A DNA stretch of 48,297 bases, from the IMG/VR virus record IMGVR_UViG_3300029955_000041, positions 1 through 48,297 of that record; one strand, given 5' to 3'. The stretch is from a virus. The translations under genes were made by a program, and so were the position numbers. Of this stretch, positions 1 through 6,688 are shown piece by piece; the stretch's first letter is position 1, and every line of letters starts with the position of its first letter. The notes below the pieces were generated by a model that worked only from the letters and a program-made list of their open reading frames with translations, had not been told where the DNA came from and ran no database searches.

Positions 1-145
1 AACCAAAGGGACCGGCAGCATTATTGGGCTGGGCGGCATTGGCGAAGATTTGGAGCAGCTTTACATTATTGAACTGGATAAGCGTATCTTCGACTATCCC
101 TATGACGCTATCGTAGTATCCGAACGGTACATTCAGCCCGCTTAA
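1..145 (+). CDS. 3' end of a small conserved-looking protein (partial)
   Basis: Open from the window edge (reading from base 2) to a TAA, giving the last 47 residues. The text starts with a Gly-rich GTGSIIGLGG stretch and ends in a beta-rich segment, which would suit a small SH3/KOW-like barrel, but I do not recognise a family. The next gene starts 4 nt later. Confidence 0.6.
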   Translation, partial: TKGTGSIIGLGGIGEDLEQLYIIELDKRIFDYPYDAIVVSERYIQPA

Positions 146-149
146 ACTT

Positions 150-338
150 ATGAAGGTAGATTCTAACCTATTTTTAGCTGAGTTGAAAAGCGGGGATGTC
201 ACTATCCTACAGCAAAGTGGTTCACATTTTTATCACTATCACGGATACCGTTGCCGTAAAAAGGATATTCGGCGCGTGGTTTCATTGGCGGTGGTTGCTG
301 TGATTGTTGATGCGTATAATGTAATGGTAAAGCCATGA
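150..338 (+). CDS. Small hypothetical protein, 62 aa
   Basis: Starts 4 nt after the preceding stop and ends in an ATGA overlap with the next gene, which supports translational coupling. A His/Tyr/Arg/Lys-rich middle is followed by a hydrophobic segment near residues 44-58. Function unknown. Confidence 0.6.
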   Translation: MKVDSNLFLAELKSGDVTILQQSGSHFYHYHGYRCRKKDIRRVVSLAVVAVIVDAYNVMVKP

Positions 339-514
339 CTATAGAGCATTTAAAATTTTTATGTGCATTGGTGCTTATAGGGTGGGCAACGGCCATTGTC
401 TTTGTTCTTTTCCCTTCAAAGCTAACTCTATGGACAGGTACAATAATGTTAATGGCTTCGATAGGATTGCTTTTATTTCTTATTTTTATGCAATTAGGCC
501 ATCATTTTCATTGA
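335..514 (+). CDS. Small membrane protein, 59 aa, two predicted TM helices
   Basis: Begins at an ATG that overlaps the upstream TGA by 4 nt. Two hydrophobic stretches (about residues 6-25 and 32-52) separated by a short Pro/Lys turn predict a hairpin membrane protein. It is one of three adjacent tiny genes with membrane segments or tight overlaps; role unknown. Confidence 0.6.
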   Translation: MTIEHLKFLCALVLIGWATAIVFVLFPSKLTLWTGTIMLMASIGLLLFLIFMQLGHHFH

Positions 515-515
515 T

Positions 516-695
516 ATGAAATACTTCTTTACACCGTTCGTGTTATTGTTATTTTTGCTACTTGCTATCGCGAGTGCGTTTTGGACACTGGTATGGGAAT
601 TTAACATTTATAAAACAGAGAACGAATGGAATCGTTCGCGGCCTAAGCTTTATCCCGGTGGGCATTGGTATAAGATTTCCGACTGGAGCCTGTGA
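516..695 (+). CDS. Small membrane-anchored protein, 59 aa
   Basis: Starts 1 nt after the previous stop. Residues 5-26 are a strongly hydrophobic N-terminal anchor, followed by a polar Trp/Tyr/Pro-rich tail with GGHWYKISDW. No lipobox. Coupled to the following GTG-start gene through a GTGA overlap. Confidence 0.6.
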   Translation: MKYFFTPFVLLLFLLLAIASAFWTLVWEFNIYKTENEWNRSRPKLYPGGHWYKISDWSL

Positions 696-787
696 AGCTA
701 TTATACAGCGAAACATGGTGGAATAAAAAGTTAGGTCGGGTAGTAATCGAATGGGAGGCTGAATTTGTTAGGGGTGCAAGGGTTTAA
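692..787 (+). CDS. Very small hypothetical protein, 31 aa, GTG start
   Basis: GTG overlaps the upstream TGA (GTGA), the same coupling seen for the neighbours. The product is short and amphipathic with two adjacent Trp. The start assignment rests on this overlap only. Confidence 0.4.
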   Translation: MKLLYSETWWNKKLGRVVIEWEAEFVRGARV

Positions 788-827
788 TTTTCTTGCCTTA
801 GTAGAAAACGCTGTTAATATTTATCTT

Positions 828-1019
828 ATGAACAAGGACATCCAAATCACCCTCAGCAAATACAGTGAAGGCTATTACAAGATTAAGGCGCTGAAAAACT
901 CTATCGTGGTTTATAGCACGAGCAGCGAGGCGCACCGTATTGACGATATTATTTCAGAAAAGCAGGCTAAAGCCCTAGTCATGTCTGTAAACTATACCGT
1001 GTCTGTTGTTCTCAAGTAA
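828..1019 (+). CDS. Hypothetical protein, 63 aa, leaderless
   Basis: I chose the ATG at 828 rather than an upstream TTG/ATG because TTGCCT (793-798), a 16-bp spacer and TAATAT (815-820) end 7 nt before it, the arrangement seen throughout this genome for leaderless genes. Mixed alpha/beta composition, no recognisable motif. Confidence 0.65.
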   Translation: MNKDIQITLSKYSEGYYKIKALKNSIVVYSTSSEAHRIDDIISEKQAKALVMSVNYTVSVVLK

Positions 1020-1023
1020 GCAT

Positions 1024-1071
1024 ATGAGTCTTCTGGATTTAATTAGACTAACTTATAAAGGAGCGCTATGA
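1024..1071 (+). CDS. Possible 15-aa leader peptide
   Basis: A short frame starts 4 nt after the previous stop and its CTATGA end overlaps the start of the next gene. The Shine-Dalgarno site of the next gene (AAAGGAG) lies inside it, so its translation could couple or gate the next gene. Short enough to be chance. Confidence 0.25.
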   Translation: MSLLDLIRLTYKGAL

Positions 1072-1289
1072 AAATCAAGGTCTATAAGAATGATTCAATT
1101 CGCCTTTTTAGTTCCGATGGGCGTTTTTTATCTGTTACGGTCGGCGCTGTGTTATATGCTTCCAAGGGGAGTATATTACAATTAACTGGACAAAACGAAA
1201 TTCAATTTACGGACCCTAATTACTGTTATAGAATTACTCGGACGAATGAGAATTTTGACGACCTGATTCACGTGGAGCTAGTCCTATGA
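1068..1289 (+). CDS. Hypothetical protein, 73 aa
   Basis: Has one of the few clear Shine-Dalgarno sites in this half (AAAGGAG, 5 nt before ATG), consistent with being internal to a transcript. Beta-rich sequence, no known motif. Ends in an ATGA overlap with the next gene. Confidence 0.7.
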   Translation: MKIKVYKNDSIRLFSSDGRFLSVTVGAVLYASKGSILQLTGQNEIQFTDPNYCYRITRTNENFDDLIHVELVL

Positions 1290-1504
1290 AAACACTTAAA
1301 ATAGAATTTAGCATTGGCGACACCGTGCGTATTAATGCACTTGGCCGCAGCGGTACAGTGAGCGCCCACTTTAACGATGGGCACGTTTTAGGGCCGACTT
1401 ATAGGGTGCGCTACTTCGTGGATGACAAGCCGCAGGATATTTACTTCTACGCTCACGAGCTAACGCCTACAGAGGAGCGGAAAAAGGAAATAGGTATTAA
1501 ATGA
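1286..1504 (+). CDS. Hypothetical protein, 72 aa, possible SH3-like barrel
   Basis: Starts by ATGA overlap. The text opens with IGDTVRINALGRSGTV then YRVRYFVDD, the pattern of a small SH3/KOW-type barrel (G-D-x-V...G-x-V) found in many short phage proteins. That is a structural guess, not a function. Confidence 0.65.
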   Translation: MKTLKIEFSIGDTVRINALGRSGTVSAHFNDGHVLGPTYRVRYFVDDKPQDIYFYAHELTPTEERKKEIGIK

Positions 1505-1564
1505 AACCTCTCACTAAAAACTAACCGTGCAATATTCCGATAAAGAACTAAATTAGGTTTTGAT

Positions 1565-1804
1565 ATGGTCCTTTTAAACTCCGAACAACTTAAAAAACTA
1601 ACTCCTGCTCGGTTTAGAGCGTACCGTAAGAGCGTTCGCGGCCACTTGCAAATTGCATCGTATTGTGATACGTGTGGTGAGCACTATTGTAAGAGTAATT
1701 TAGAGCGCTGGCCGCAGTTGGCTAGTATCATAAAAGCCTACGAAGACGAAATAATCCTAATCAAGAAAGTATCGAAAGGACGAAATGATTCTGCTAAATG
1801 CTGA
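1565..1804 (+). CDS. Tandem paralogue A, 79 aa, Cys/His cluster
   Basis: The first 25 residues (MVLLNSEQLKKLTPARF then RAYRKSVR) match the start of the next gene almost position by position, so the two are tandem duplicates. Unlike its partner it has a CDTCGEHYC cluster near residues 34-42 that could bind zinc. GTGCAA, 16 bp, TAAATT precede it by 10 nt. Confidence 0.65.
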   Translation: MVLLNSEQLKKLTPARFRAYRKSVRGHLQIASYCDTCGEHYCKSNLERWPQLASIIKAYEDEIILIKKVSKGRNDSAKC

Positions 1805-2147
1805 ACAACTTAAAAAACTAACTAACCAGCGTCTCCGAGCATATCGGAAAGCTGTTAGGAATCGTCTGTCGTTCTATACGAATGGTGCTGGCACTTGTAC
1901 TACGCCTCAAGAGAAACGTATCGACCAACTAAACGCCGCTATGGAGTTACTTATAAAAGAAACCACTGCTAGACGCCTACCTCGAAAAGGCACAAAGGCT
2001 GCAATTGAGTTTCTTTTTGATATATATGAAGGGTCTGGACATATTGTGCAACTCAGCACACGCCCCCTTTCACAGTGCGTCACAATGTCCCGCGTGTGCG
2101 AAAGAATGGGAACCCGAGGATGGGCAAATAAGAGAGATATTACCTGA
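1785..2147 (+). CDS. Tandem paralogue B, 120 aa
   Basis: Overlaps paralogue A by 20 nt and repeats its N-terminal block (MILLNAEQLKKLT, then RAYRKAVR), after which the two diverge. A Shine-Dalgarno-like AAAGGA lies 5 nt upstream of the ATG. The longer C-terminus includes two Cys and a basic region. Function unknown. Confidence 0.65.
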   Translation: MILLNAEQLKKLTNQRLRAYRKAVRNRLSFYTNGAGTCTTPQEKRIDQLNAAMELLIKETTARRLPRKGTKAAIEFLFDIYEGSGHIVQLSTRPLSQCVTMSRVCERMGTRGWANKRDIT

Positions 2148-2289
2148 GTAGGATAACAAGATGACGTTTTAATTAGTTTTATAAGTATTTATGGTAGGTT
2201 TTGGCCGACTTATAATTATAAAACTTTCTCCAAAGTCAAGATAAAAAATAAAACTTGCAGTACACCAAAACTCTACTACAGTACAACTC

Positions 2290-2550
2290 ATGGACATCAA
2301 CGAACTGCAATCCCTGTATAAAGACTGGCATTTCATTGAAATAACATCAAAGGAAAGGGTGGCCGAACTAATCAAAGATAGGCTCGCATCGCCCATGCCT
2401 ATCTTTGACACTGGATGGGTTCAGCTAGGAGTAATAGGCGAAACGCGCGGTGTGTACGTCTGCAAGAGCGAACTATTTAAACCCATTCTAAGGCGCTGGC
2501 GAATGGGCACAAAGCGAAATAAAAACGAAATTCCACTTGCAATTCACTAA
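2290..2550 (+). CDS. Hypothetical protein, 86 aa, leaderless
   Basis: TTGCAG (2255-2260), 16 bp, TACAGT (2277-2282), then 7 nt to ATG. The protein starts with a short amphipathic helix and ends in a basic tail (RRWRMGTKRNKN). A minus-strand frame over 2169-2411 has no such promoter and was not called. Confidence 0.65.
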   Translation: MDINELQSLYKDWHFIEITSKERVAELIKDRLASPMPIFDTGWVQLGVIGETRGVYVCKSELFKPILRRWRMGTKRNKNEIPLAIH

Positions 2551-2573
2551 ACCTCCGCTATAATTCCACACAT

Positions 2574-2762
2574 ATGACAACCCACACCTTAATCCTCGCG
2601 CTTTTTTTCATTTGGCTCTTTCCTACCCTCGGACTCGCCGCACCCGGCAAGGACAAAAAATATTCAGCCGCACTTAACTTTGGGGCCAGCGGGATTACGA
2701 TTGCTTTGTTTTATGGGTTCATTTGGGCGGTTTATGTGCTTGCTAAGTATCTGTTCTGGTAA
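2574..2762 (+). CDS. Small membrane protein, 62 aa, signal-like N-terminus
   Basis: TTGCAA (2537-2542), 16 bp, TATAAT (2559-2564), 9 nt, ATG. Residues 4-23 look like a signal peptide or first TM ending in GLAAPG. A second TM spans about residues 40-61. Could be a holin-type or phage envelope peptide; no direct evidence. Confidence 0.65.
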   Translation: MTTHTLILALFFIWLFPTLGLAAPGKDKKYSAALNFGASGITIALFYGFIWAVYVLAKYLFW

Positions 2763-2842
2763 AAGCGAGACAAACTGACTCAACTTAAATAAAATAGCGC
2801 CAACTTGTCCCACTAATACAAACCAAAAGTGCAGCAAATAAC

Positions 2843-2992
2843 ATGAAATCAATTCAATTCTATGTGCTGGCAATCCTAATCATGGAAGCTCCGCATATAA
2901 ATGAATCGGACGCCAAATATATCGGATGGGCTTTCATTGTGATGATTTGTTGTACGTTGTTGTTACAATTTATTACAAAAAAAGAACTCTAG
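2843..2992 (+). CDS. Small membrane protein, 49 aa
   Basis: Reads from ATG 2843 to TAG. Hydrophobic N-terminal segment, an acidic loop (HINESDAK), then a TM near residues 28-44 containing two Cys, and a Lys-rich end. No clear promoter; probably downstream of 2574. Confidence 0.5.
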   Translation: MKSIQFYVLAILIMEAPHINESDAKYIGWAFIVMICCTLLLQFITKKEL

Positions 2993-3005
2993 CGCCCCAA
3001 AATGG

Positions 3006-3033
3006 GAATCAAAAACGCGACAAATAAGATGAA
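3006..3033 (+). repeat. 28-bp direct repeat, copy 1
   Basis: Identical to 3193-3220 (begins GAATCAAAAACGCGACAAAT). It covers the start codon of the gene at 3029. Spacing between copies is 187 bp. Confidence 0.9.
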
Positions 3034-3214
3034 ATTTAAGCAACTCAAACATTTCATCAAGGGTATTGGCAGCGTTTTCAATCTGATGCCACAAGTCAGC
3101 CCCGAAGTCAAAGACATTCTAAATAAAACAAACTCACAAGCAATTGCGGACGATTGGAAGGCTGTTGGTGACGATATTCGCACTGTAATTACGAATCAAA
3201 AACGCGACAAATAA
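3029..3214 (+). CDS. Hypothetical protein, 61 aa
   Basis: The start at 3029 is preferred over ATG 3002 because a 28-bp direct repeat (3006-3033 and 3193-3220) carries the context ACAAATAAGATGAA at both copies, with the ATG in the same place. Lys-rich N-terminus, helical body, ends inside the second repeat copy. Confidence 0.5.
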   Translation: MKFKQLKHFIKGIGSVFNLMPQVSPEVKDILNKTNSQAIADDWKAVGDDIRTVITNQKRDK

Positions 3215-3220
3215 GATGAA
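3193..3220 (+). repeat. 28-bp direct repeat, copy 2
   Basis: Exact second copy of 3006-3033. It spans the end of one gene and places an ATG at 3216 in the same context as the ATG at 3029, which suggests a duplicated start region. Confidence 0.9.
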
Positions 3221-3287
3221 CTTTTTGTCTGTTTCTTGTATTTTTTTGAACTTTAACGCAACCACTGGCGACATTAATTACGAATAA
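3216..3287 (+). CDS. Possible 23-aa peptide from duplicated start
   Basis: Reads from the ATG within repeat copy 2 to TAA. The product is hydrophobic at first (NFLSVSCIFLNF). It may be a remnant of a larger gene whose start was duplicated. Confidence 0.25.
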   Translation: MNFLSVSCIFLNFNATTGDINYE

Positions 3288-3361
3288 TACAAAATTTGGA
3301 CAATTAATAAATGCGCCGAAAACCGTTGACATTAATTAAAAAACTTATATAGTCATCGTAT

Positions 3362-3679
3362 ATGACACTCTACGAATTCAGCATCGGCAAAGATGTGTGG
3401 GCAAACAGGTTTGCGACCGAGGAGGAAATGTGGGACTACTACGGATTCAGTACCTCCTACGAATCAACTGGTGTGCGCAAAATCACCGAAAACGGCATTT
3501 ATTATTGGGACACTCGGACTAAAACGTGGGTAGAAGTGTTTTACAATGAATGCAAATATAGGGAATTAGCCGACATTGTAAAGCAATACTTGACATTTGC
3601 CAGCACTGACGGCAAACTCGAACGGCGACCACTTCGCGCTAAACTCGCTGAACTCGTCGGTGTACAACTCAAGGATTAA
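3362..3679 (+). CDS. Hypothetical protein, 105 aa, leaderless
   Basis: TTGACA (3326-3331), 16 bp, TATAGT (3348-3353), 8 nt, ATG. Aromatic-rich N-terminal half (WDYYGFSTSY, IYYWDTRTKTW) and a Lys/Leu-rich helical C-terminus. Followed 3 nt later by the next gene, so probably the first gene of a two-gene unit with the tRNA behind. Confidence 0.75.
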   Translation: MTLYEFSIGKDVWANRFATEEEMWDYYGFSTSYESTGVRKITENGIYYWDTRTKTWVEVFYNECKYRELADIVKQYLTFASTDGKLERRPLRAKLAELVGVQLKD

Positions 3680-3682
3680 TAT

Positions 3683-3991
3683 ATGTTACAAATTGGCAAA
3701 ACCTATCTTGACACTTGGGGTCGCAAGCATGAGATTATGGGTCATACTCGAACTGGTCGTCACGGTCAAGAGGATAAAGATACAGTTTGGTCAATGAGCG
3801 ACCATTTCTTTATTGAGTCTGGCAAGTCAACGAGTTGCGGCTACGATTTGGTTGTGTTGAGTCCAGCTAAAGAGATTGAATTCTTTGAGAATCGTATCAA
3901 ACAAATCGAAAGCGTCAACTCTACTGATAGATTAGCACTCGTCAAGGATAATCTGGATAACATGCGGGAGCGCATAAATCAATTGAAGTAA
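3683..3991 (+). CDS. Hypothetical protein, 102 aa
   Basis: Three nucleotides after the previous stop. N-terminal part looks like a small beta barrel (IGKTYLDTWGRKHEIMG...), C-terminal 45 residues are a predicted coiled coil (EIEFFENRIKQIES...). It ends just before tRNA-Leu, which may share its transcript. Confidence 0.7.
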   Translation: MLQIGKTYLDTWGRKHEIMGHTRTGRHGQEDKDTVWSMSDHFFIESGKSTSCGYDLVVLSPAKEIEFFENRIKQIESVNSTDRLALVKDNLDNMRERINQLK

Positions 3992-3994
3992 AAT

Positions 3995-4079
3995 GCGGGT
4001 GTGGTGGAACTGGAATACACATTCGATTTAAGCTCGAATGCCGAAAGGATTGAGGGTTCGACTCCCTCCACCCGTACCA
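3995..4079 (+). tRNA. tRNA-Leu (anticodon UAA)
   Basis: 85 nt with acceptor GCGGGTG/CACCCGT, D-arm with GG, anticodon stem ATTCGA/TCGAAT around a loop TTTAAGC (anticodon TAA), a class II variable arm, T-arm GAGGG-TTCGACT-CCCTC, and an encoded CCA end. All features of a functional tRNA-Leu reading UUA. Confidence 0.95.
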
Positions 4080-4197
4080 ATTTAAAAATGTTACCGTTCG
4101 GTATTATTACAGCGGCGACAAGGTGAAAAACCAACAAAACTTCCCACTCAGTAACATTCAGTTGACATAAGTTAAAAATCCTGTAGTATCAAATAAT

Positions 4198-4398
4198 ATG
4201 ATTGGCAAAACCATAACCATCGTTCTTAAAAACGGATACAAATATCATGCGACCGTGTACGATGTAAATCAAACAGGAATTAGTGCGTCATATTCTTGTC
4301 AAAACGTTCGTACAAAGAAATGGGAGCACGCAAGCGACCGAGGGCTTTTTACGTGGGAGGGGATTCTTACTATTCGGATTTGGAAATCCGGTTTTTAA
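4198..4398 (+). CDS. Hypothetical protein, 66 aa, leaderless
   Basis: TTGACA (4162-4167), 16 b, TAGTAT (4184-4189), 8 nt, ATG. Beta-rich, with the look of an SH3/Sm-like small barrel (GKTITIVLKNGYKYHATVYDV). Its stop codon is the first base pair of a 33-bp direct repeat. Confidence 0.7.
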   Translation: MIGKTITIVLKNGYKYHATVYDVNQTGISASYSCQNVRTKKWEHASDRGLFTWEGILTIRIWKSGF

Positions 4399-4428
4399 TA
4401 CAAATCCAATTACTTTTAAATAATGAAA
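4396..4428 (+). repeat. 33-bp direct repeat, copy 1 (stop-to-start linker)
   Basis: Runs from the TAA of the gene at 4198 to just past the ATG at 4423. Matches 4591-4623 at 32 of 33 positions (T to C in the TTTTAAA run). Confidence 0.9.
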
Positions 4429-4593
4429 CCCAACCTCAAAGGCGCGACCGTTAAGCGCGGTGACAAAACCGCAACTATCCTTTCTGACTCATTGACATTC
4501 GGCAACCAAAATATTTGGGGCTGCTGTTTCCTTGATAGACCTTTGGATGGTTGTCGTTATTGGAACATTAGCGACCTTACCATTGTTGCTTAA
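4423..4593 (+). CDS. Hypothetical protein, 56 aa
   Basis: Lies exactly between the two copies of the linker repeat, so this gene plus one linker is the duplicated or inserted unit. Sequence has the GATVKRGDKTATI...CCFLDRPLDGCRYW pattern of a small beta protein with three Cys. Function unknown. Confidence 0.6.
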   Translation: MKPNLKGATVKRGDKTATILSDSLTFGNQNIWGCCFLDRPLDGCRYWNISDLTIVA

Positions 4594-4623
4594 TACAAAT
4601 CCAATTACTTTCAAATAATGAAA
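4591..4623 (+). repeat. 33-bp direct repeat, copy 2 (stop-to-start linker)
   Basis: Second copy of 4396-4428; again starts at a TAA stop and ends past the next ATG (4618). Confidence 0.9.
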
Positions 4624-4686
4624 ACCTTGGCGCTGGTTACGTTGGTTGGGATTATTGTTTTGGCTGCTGTGACGATTTGGTGTTGA
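4618..4686 (+). CDS. 22-aa single-pass membrane peptide
   Basis: MKT then an unbroken hydrophobic run to WC, essentially one TM helix. The TGA stop lies inside the TTGACA -35 box (4683-4688) of the next gene. The same start context as the gene at 4423 (repeat copy 2) supports translation. Confidence 0.45.
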   Translation: MKTLALVTLVGIIVLAAVTIWC

Positions 4687-4716
4687 CATAAATTAAAAAT
4701 CCCCTATAGTCAGGAC

Positions 4717-4857
4717 ATGAACAAGAGATTCCAAGTCATCAATCAAGACAGTGTGGTGGTCGCGAGCTTCGATACCATGCTCGAAGCTGACTCTTACGCC
4801 AATCAGCGTGAAGATTCAGAAGGTACTGAATACACGGTTTCGGATAGCCTTTCTTAA
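4717..4857 (+). CDS. Hypothetical protein, 46 aa, leaderless
   Basis: TTGACA (4683-4688), 16 bp, TATAGT (4705-4710), 6 nt, ATG. Short acidic protein. The next gene begins 1 nt after its stop. Confidence 0.65.
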   Translation: MNKRFQVINQDSVVVASFDTMLEADSYANQREDSEGTEYTVSDSLS

Positions 4858-4858
4858 T

Positions 4859-4993
4859 ATGTACTTCCATGCAACCAGCGACGACCTTCGAAGGATGGCA
4901 CACCTGATTAGCGAACTCCAAGCTCAGAGCATCACGTTCGACATTGTACGCGAGAGCAATGGGTATGTATTAACAATTAAATCATTTCATTAA
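4859..4993 (+). CDS. Hypothetical protein, 44 aa
   Basis: ATG 1 nt downstream of the previous stop, so part of the same leaderless transcript. Pattern HATSDDLRRMAHLISELQAQ then a beta hairpin resembles a tiny alpha/beta domain. No family recognised. Confidence 0.55.
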   Translation: MYFHATSDDLRRMAHLISELQAQSITFDIVRESNGYVLTIKSFH

Positions 4994-4995
4994 TT

Positions 4996-5062
4996 AGCGA
5001 TAGGCGCGAAACGTCTGGAAACTCAGCAATAAACTGAGTGGAGTTCGAAACTTCAATCGCGG
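4996..5062 (+). ncRNA. tRNA-like fold 1 (no recognisable anticodon)
   Basis: GCGAT (4997-5001) pairs with ATCGC (5056-5060); a hairpin CTCAG-CAATAAA-CTGAG (5022-5038) sits where the anticodon arm would be but lacks U33; TGGAG-TTCGAAA-CTTCA (5039-5055) is a good T-arm. The D-arm is weak and there is no CCA. A terminator for the minus-strand HNH gene could explain part of it. Confidence 0.35.
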
Positions 5063-5125
5063 TTGTAACCTAGTTACTGGACATCCCTGAATAAACAGGG
5101 CCGACGTTCGAAGCGTCTCCCGCGA
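5057..5125 (+). ncRNA. tRNA-like fold 2, sharing a strand with fold 1
   Basis: TCGCGG (5057-5062) pairs with CCGCGA (5120-5125) around GTAAC-CTA-GTTAC (5065-5077), CCCTG-AATAAA-CAGGG (5085-5100) and GACG-TTCGAAG-CGTC (5103-5117). The order matches a tRNA with the same AATAAA loop as fold 1. Most of it overlaps the 3' end of the HNH gene on the other strand, so it may be coincidence. Confidence 0.25.
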
Positions 5126-5618
5126 CCATCTTTCTTTGATTTAAAAACTCAACCAACTGTTCACGAGTAAATCCATTCTTGGCATAGTTAATGCTAAGGC
5201 ACACAAACTCAACATTGCCCCGCACATATCCTTTGGTAGCATTAATACAATCTAAGGATAATGTAGTAGGCGAACAATATTCTTCTCTGCCGCCTGTACT
5301 TCCTTTTGGTCGGTGATGAGTTGGTATTGGAAACGTCATTGGAATATTCATGTAAGGGCAGATTCCCTTTTGAGCTTCCCATAGTTGTTTTAGATAATGG
5401 GCGTCCAAATCAAAATCCTTTCTTTTTTGTGTTGCACGTTTGCGAGCGCCGTTTAGCACGTATCGGAACGGAGAGTACAAAGTAACACACTCTTGGGTAC
5501 AATAGAAATTATGTGCATTTCTTTTATTACTTTGGTTATAGGTCTTCCTTTCCTTTTGGAATGTACATCCACAGTTCCCACAGGTTAGGGTCACGAATTG
5601 TTTAGCGTTCTTTCTCAT
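5070..5618 (-). CDS. HNH homing endonuclease-like protein, 182 aa
   Basis: A DNA-cutting enzyme of the HNH type, probably free-standing and self-spreading. An N-terminal zinc-finger-like CGNCGC...YCTQEC region (residues about 12-45) precedes an HNH-like core where LSLDCIN and GNVEFVCLSINYAKNG match the usual LDHI...G....NLQ..C...N.AK pattern, with substitutions. The start at 5618 (MRKNAKQF) is chosen because ATGTAA lies 8 nt before it, like other leaderless starts; an in-frame ATG at 5672 would add 18 residues. Confidence 0.75.
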   Translation of the reverse strand: MRKNAKQFVTLTCGNCGCTFQKERKTYNQSNKRNAHNFYCTQECVTLYSPFRYVLNGARKRATQKRKDFDLDAHYLKQLWEAQKGICPYMNIPMTFPIPTHHRPKGSTGGREEYCSPTTLSLDCINATKGYVRGNVEFVCLSINYAKNGFTREQLVEFLNQRKMVAGDASNVGPVYSGMSSN

Positions 5619-5703
5619 ACATAAATTTACATTAAACAGTAGCGATTGGGAAAAGAAATAACTTGCCACCATATTTAATTCGTGGAGTGCTCGATAGGAA
5701 TCC

Positions 5704-5709
5704 GTGTAA
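5704..5709 (+). promoter_or_regulatory. GTGTAA late-type start motif
   Basis: GTGTAA followed by 9 nt and ATG 5719; the only plus-strand copy with this spacing outside the virion region. Confidence 0.5.
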
Positions 5710-5718
5710 AGACAAATA

Positions 5719-5862
5719 ATGATAACAGCGGGGTTAGTGGGGGTTGTTGACGTTTCAAATATACAGTTTGGACCATGGAACGCTGTGTTGTGGTTACTTG
5801 CAATAGTTTGTTTGGGGTTGGGGATTGCTTTTGTGTTAGCTGAGGATAGAGATATATTCTAA
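5719..5862 (+). CDS. Small membrane protein, 47 aa
   Basis: Found by reading past the GTGTAA motif (5704-5709), which sits 9 nt before ATG exactly as in front of many virion genes. A single TM helix spans about residues 23-41 (VLWLLAIVCLGLGIAFVLA), ending in an acidic tail. Size and shape would suit a holin-like or antiholin-like peptide, but nothing proves this. Confidence 0.55.
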   Translation: MITAGLVGVVDVSNIQFGPWNAVLWLLAIVCLGLGIAFVLAEDRDIF

Positions 5863-5905
5863 TAGATAGGAATATAAAGTTGGACAAATAAGACTATAGT
5901 GCTAT

Positions 5906-5918
5906 CCGGGCGGCCCGG
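5906..5918 (+). repeat. 13-bp boundary palindrome, site 1
   Basis: CCGGGCGGCCCGG, perfect. First copy in the window; marks the start of the cassette region. Confidence 0.97.
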
Positions 5919-5978
5919 TCGTGTAAGAAAGATATAAAAATCCCTTGCATTAGATTAAAAACCTGTCATATTAAAAAC

Positions 5979-6524
5979 ATGACGAACACAAAACGCATCC
6001 GCAATCCTTCCACCGCTCGCCTACATGTCGCCCTCGATGTCGTGGCTCAACTCCTTTCGAATGCTCTGAGAGCTTCTGGTGGGAGTATTTTCGGGATTAA
6101 CATTAAGTATAAAATCATGGACGCTCGCTCGTCTGAGAGCGGGAAGGATTTTCTTTCAACACTCGTGAAACCTAATCGGCGTTGCGAGGTTTGTGCAAAG
6201 GGAGCGCTCATTGTCGCGCATACGCTCCGTTTCAACGAGCTAACGATTGACGACCTCGGGGAAATGGAAGAATCTGCTAAAACACATCAACTGCCCGAAT
6301 TTCCCAAGCATATGATGGCCGAAATCGAAACGCTTTTCGAGGGGCGCGTTTTTGATTGGAACTTGCCCTTTTTCAGCGAGAAGAGTCTCAAAACCCTTAA
6401 CACGTACAACGAAAAAAATCTCAAGTGGCTCCCACCCTCTGACCGCTTGATTCACATCATGGGCCTACTTATCAAGAATCGCGGCCACTTCGTTCTCCTC
6501 GGCAAGCTGCCGAAAAAGAAGTAA
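5979..6524 (+). CDS. Hypothetical protein, 181 aa, CxxC
   Basis: TTGCAT (5945-5950), 16 bp, CATATT (5967-5972), 6 nt, ATG. A conserved-looking CEVCAKGALIVAHTLRFN segment near residues 70-87 resembles uncharacterised phage proteins with a C-x-x-C/GA motif; the rest is helical. A strong terminator follows. Confidence 0.75.
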   Translation: MTNTKRIRNPSTARLHVALDVVAQLLSNALRASGGSIFGINIKYKIMDARSSESGKDFLSTLVKPNRRCEVCAKGALIVAHTLRFNELTIDDLGEMEESAKTHQLPEFPKHMMAEIETLFEGRVFDWNLPFFSEKSLKTLNTYNEKNLKWLPPSDRLIHIMGLLIKNRGHFVLLGKLPKKK

Positions 6525-6540
6525 TCAACTTCAACTCCTA

Positions 6541-6576
6541 CAAAAGGGCGAGCAGCAATGCTCGTCCTTTTGTTTT
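6541..6576 (+). terminator. Rho-independent terminator
   Basis: 14-nt arms CAAAAGGgCGAGCA and TGCTCGtCCTTTTG around GCAA, followed by TTTT. Confidence 0.9.
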
Positions 6577-6578
6577 AT

Positions 6579-6591
6579 CCGGGCCGCCCGG
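6579..6591 (-). repeat. 13-bp boundary palindrome, site 2
   Basis: CCGGGCCGCCCGG on the plus strand (opposite central base). Starts 3 nt after the terminator T-run. Confidence 0.97.
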
Positions 6592-6595
6592 CTGC

Positions 6596-6632
6596 TTGGC
6601 ACGCAATGTGCTCTATAGCATCATCCGTGCCA
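6596..6632. promoter_or_regulatory. Facing pair of TTGGCACG motifs
   Basis: TTGGCACGCAATGTGCT (6596-6612) on plus faces TGGCACGGATGATGCT (6632-6617) on minus, 4 nt after site 2. Both keep the GG-N10-GC spacing of sigma-54 promoters and together form an imperfect inverted repeat that could equally be an operator. Confidence 0.6.
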
Positions 6633-6688
6633 TCGAATAATTAATAAAACCCCTTGCACTCCCCGCAATCTCTGGTATAGTCTCTTAT

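Noticed and set aside
4082-4171. Open frame encoding a VTVRYYYSGDKVKN-like text just after tRNA-Leu.
   Set aside because: Reads like protein but has no ATG, GTG or TTG at a sensible place; it may be a truncated gene remnant.
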